Below the pieces are notes generated by a model. It had not been told where the DNA came from, did no database searches, and was given only the letters and a program-made list of their open reading frames with translations. Of a stretch of 14,737 nucleotides of DNA, positions 13,456 to 14,737 are shown in pieces (within the stretch, counting starts at the first letter, position 1; every line of letters begins with the position of its first letter). The DNA lies in the NCBI GenBank assembly GCA_964462145.1, contig CAYWYB010000111.1:1-14737 (forward strand), read 5' to 3'. The translations under genes were made by a program, and so were the position numbers. Origin of the DNA: GCA-2731375 sp964462145. Lineage in GTDB: Bacteria; Pseudomonadota; Alphaproteobacteria; GCA-2731375.

Positions 13456-14385
13456 TCAGGCCGCGGCCACTACCAGGCCATGCGCCATGTTGACCTTGGA
13501 GGGCAGATCATCGGTGACGAATACAGGCTCTAGGCCATATCCCGGCAGATCGCGCAGACGGCAGGCGAAATAGTCCTGGGCGACGATATAGTTGCGCCGC
13601 ATGCCCCATCGGTTCCAATCGCGGAAGGCCTCGACCATGGCCACGTGGCCGTTGGAAACGCGCTTTATCTGCTCCATCACCGACCCGCGAATGGTTTCCA
13701 TCTGCTCCAGGGCAGAGATGGAATAGACCAGATCAAAGCTATTGTCGTCATAGGGCAGTTCCGCCGCGTTGCCCTGGCGTACCAGGAGGCGGCGGTGGGC
13801 GGCGGTGTCCTGGCTGGGTTCGGGAGAATAGTCCAGCAGATACTGCGGCAAGCTATCCTGGTCCGCCCAGTCCTGGATCGCCTTGATGCCGCTGGCCGTC
13901 AGATCGATGCCGTGGAAGGTGATTTCCGGAAAGCGGGCCGCCAGGACGAACAGATTAATGCCCATGCCGCAGCCCACCTCCAGCACGGATCTGGGCTGCA
14001 AAGCCTCGATCACCCGCATCATATGCAGCAGATGTACGCGTTTTAGTCCCGGCGCGCCGGCCAGCATGCGCCGCTGGCCCCAAGAAATGGGCACGGCGCG
14101 GGCATTGCTATCAACCAGGCGCGCCAATGGGGTTTCATCCCAGGTTTTGCCGTAGACCTGCTGCACCACCTCGGGCGCCCGGCGGCTGCCGTCCAGCCAA
14201 CCGAGGAACTGGCGGTGCAGGCGCCGCTTAAGGATTTTTCTGCCCCGGCCCGCCAACAGGGCCTGCCATTCGCCATCGTCTTCCGGGCCCATTTCCCGGG
14301 CTATGAAAGGCGCGAAAGTCTCGGCCGCACGGTGCTGGGGGAGGTGGAGGTCAAGGCTTTGAACAGGGCTGGGCATTCGGCGCAT
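13456..14385 (-). CDS. Class I SAM-dependent methyltransferase
   Basis: 309 residues. The Rossmann-like methyltransferase core begins at SVLEVGCGMGINLFVLA (133-149), motif I. It continues with the motif II acid Asp161 (FHGIDLTASGI) and NAAELPYDDNSFDLVYSISALEQM (206-229), the acidic-loop and motif IV region. The N-terminal 130 residues are helical and not recognised; they may bind the acceptor. The core is the Methyltransf_11 type that acts on small molecules, lipids or sugars. No strong ribosome-binding site favours the ATG at 14385 over the in-frame ATG at 14376. It is divergent from another methyltransferase gene, suggesting that both act in one modification pathway separate from the catabolic core. 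Confidence 0.85.
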   Translation of the reverse strand: MRRMPSPVQSLDLHLPQHRAAETFAPFIAREMGPEDDGEWQALLAGRGRKILKRRLHRQFLGWLDGSRRAPEVVQQVYGKTWDETPLARLVDSNARAVPISWGQRRMLAGAPGLKRVHLLHMMRVIEALQPRSVLEVGCGMGINLFVLAARFPEITFHGIDLTASGIKAIQDWADQDSLPQYLLDYSPEPSQDTAAHRRLLVRQGNAAELPYDDNSFDLVYSISALEQMETIRGSVMEQIKRVSNGHVAMVEAFRDWNRWGMRRNYIVAQDYFACRLRDLPGYGLEPVFVTDDLPSKVNMAHGLVVAAA

Positions 14386-14508
14386 CCGTGACGGGGCGTA
14401 AATTGGGACCGAACAATGCTATATTGTGCAGGCATTGCTTGCATCAAGTTCATTGAAGGCCTAAATCAGCCGCGACTGGATAGTGATACTAAAAATGAGT
14501 TCGACGAC

Positions 14509-14737
14509 ATGAGCGCGCCTCAAAAGAAGCAGAAGAACATGCCGGCCATCGCCTTGACACCGGACGATGTGATCCCGCACGCGCGCTGTCCGGTCTGCGG
14601 CGGCAACGATCTGGTGCCCTATTTCGAGCTGACCTTTCACCAGATCACCATTCCCTATCAGCGCTGCCGCGGCTGCGACCTGGTGTTTATGAACCCGGTG
14701 CCCAATCAGGACTGGTATGACCGCCTGTATGGCCAGG
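14509..14737 (+). CDS. Zinc-binding N-terminus of a class I SAM methyltransferase (3' end outside window)
   Basis: 76 residues are visible before the window ends. Two CxxC pairs, Cys27-Pro-Val-Cys30 and Cys53-Arg-Gly-Cys56, are followed by DLVFMNPVPNQDWYDRLYG (57-75). This is the classic N-terminal zinc-binding segment (CPVCG...RC..C.LVF.NP.P) that precedes a SAM-methyltransferase domain, often acting on sugars or surface glycans. The methyltransferase domain itself is beyond the window. The ATG at 14509 has no strong ribosome-binding site. The ATG at 14416 is in frame and would add 31 residues, but it overlaps a possible -10 (TATATT, 14420-14425). A short out-of-frame ORF (ATG at 14495) ends in an ATGA overlap with this start. 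Confidence 0.75.
   Translation, partial: MSAPQKKQKNMPAIALTPDDVIPHARCPVCGGNDLVPYFELTFHQITIPYQRCRGCDLVFMNPVPNQDWYDRLYGQ

Noticed and set aside
14495..14512. Five-codon leader frame ending in ATGA at the right-edge methyltransferase start
   Set aside because: No ribosome-binding site and no amino-acid bias that would suggest an attenuator.
1..14737. CRISPR array, tRNA/rRNA, insertion sequence, toxin-antitoxin pair or phage defence system
   Set aside because: No regularly spaced repeats, RNA-gene features, transposase motifs or defence-type domains were seen on either strand.

Overview
This is a GC-rich, gene-dense bacterial window. It most likely comes from an alphaproteobacterium, possibly Rhodospirillales-like. 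That placement is inferred from base composition, GTG/TTG starts, short or overlapping gene junctions, and an intergenic palindromic element at 4007-4105 of a type familiar from alphaproteobacterial chromosomes. No RNA genes, insertion sequences, integrases, CRISPR arrays or prophage genes were recognised.

Layout. The left edge carries the 3' part of a sulfotransferase gene (+). Next come a zinc alcohol dehydrogenase (-) and, divergently, a three-gene + strand run: TIM-barrel isomerase/epimerase, NIPSNAP protein and short-chain dehydrogenase (SDR). After the palindromic element is a - strand pair of NAD-dependent epimerase and a first ThDP-dependent synthase-like enzyme. This pair is divergent from a two-domain EthD protein. 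A DMT/EamA exporter (-) is divergent from a second, different ThDP enzyme (+). A TauD/TfdA-type Fe(II)/2-oxoglutarate dioxygenase (-) is divergent from an HpcH/HpaI-type aldolase (+), which is followed by a rhodanese. A DUF1028 (Ntn-hydrolase-like) gene (-) and a SAM methyltransferase (-) come next. The right edge holds the 5' end of a zinc-finger-type methyltransferase gene (+).

The architecture alternates between divergent and convergent pairs. There are five divergent intergenic regions (1618-1714, 6737-6852, 8490-8593, 11101-11402, 14386-14508). I found dyads or repeats in the first four. The convergent ends are very tight, and two of them overlap within the same four bases, CTAG. No transcription factor is encoded in the window.

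How the genes may work together (inference). The core from 574 to 13373 reads as an uncharacterised small-molecule catabolic locus. It has oxidation steps (TauD/TfdA, Zn-ADH, SDR, epimerase-fold dehydrogenase), C-C bond chemistry (two ThDP enzymes, pyruvate-type aldolase), an isomerase, two duplicated ferredoxin-like barrel proteins (NIPSNAP, EthD) and an exporter. A sugar acid, hydroxy-acid or aryl/alkyl-oxy-acid substrate would fit, but the sequence does not identify it. The outer genes (sulfotransferase on the left, two methyltransferases on the right) look more like glycan or secondary-metabolite modification and may belong to neighbouring loci. The most notable points are an SDR that lacks its catalytic Tyr/Lys, the palindrome-rich 302-base promoter region at 11101-11402, and the pairing of two unlike ThDP enzymes with two unlike duplicated barrel proteins.
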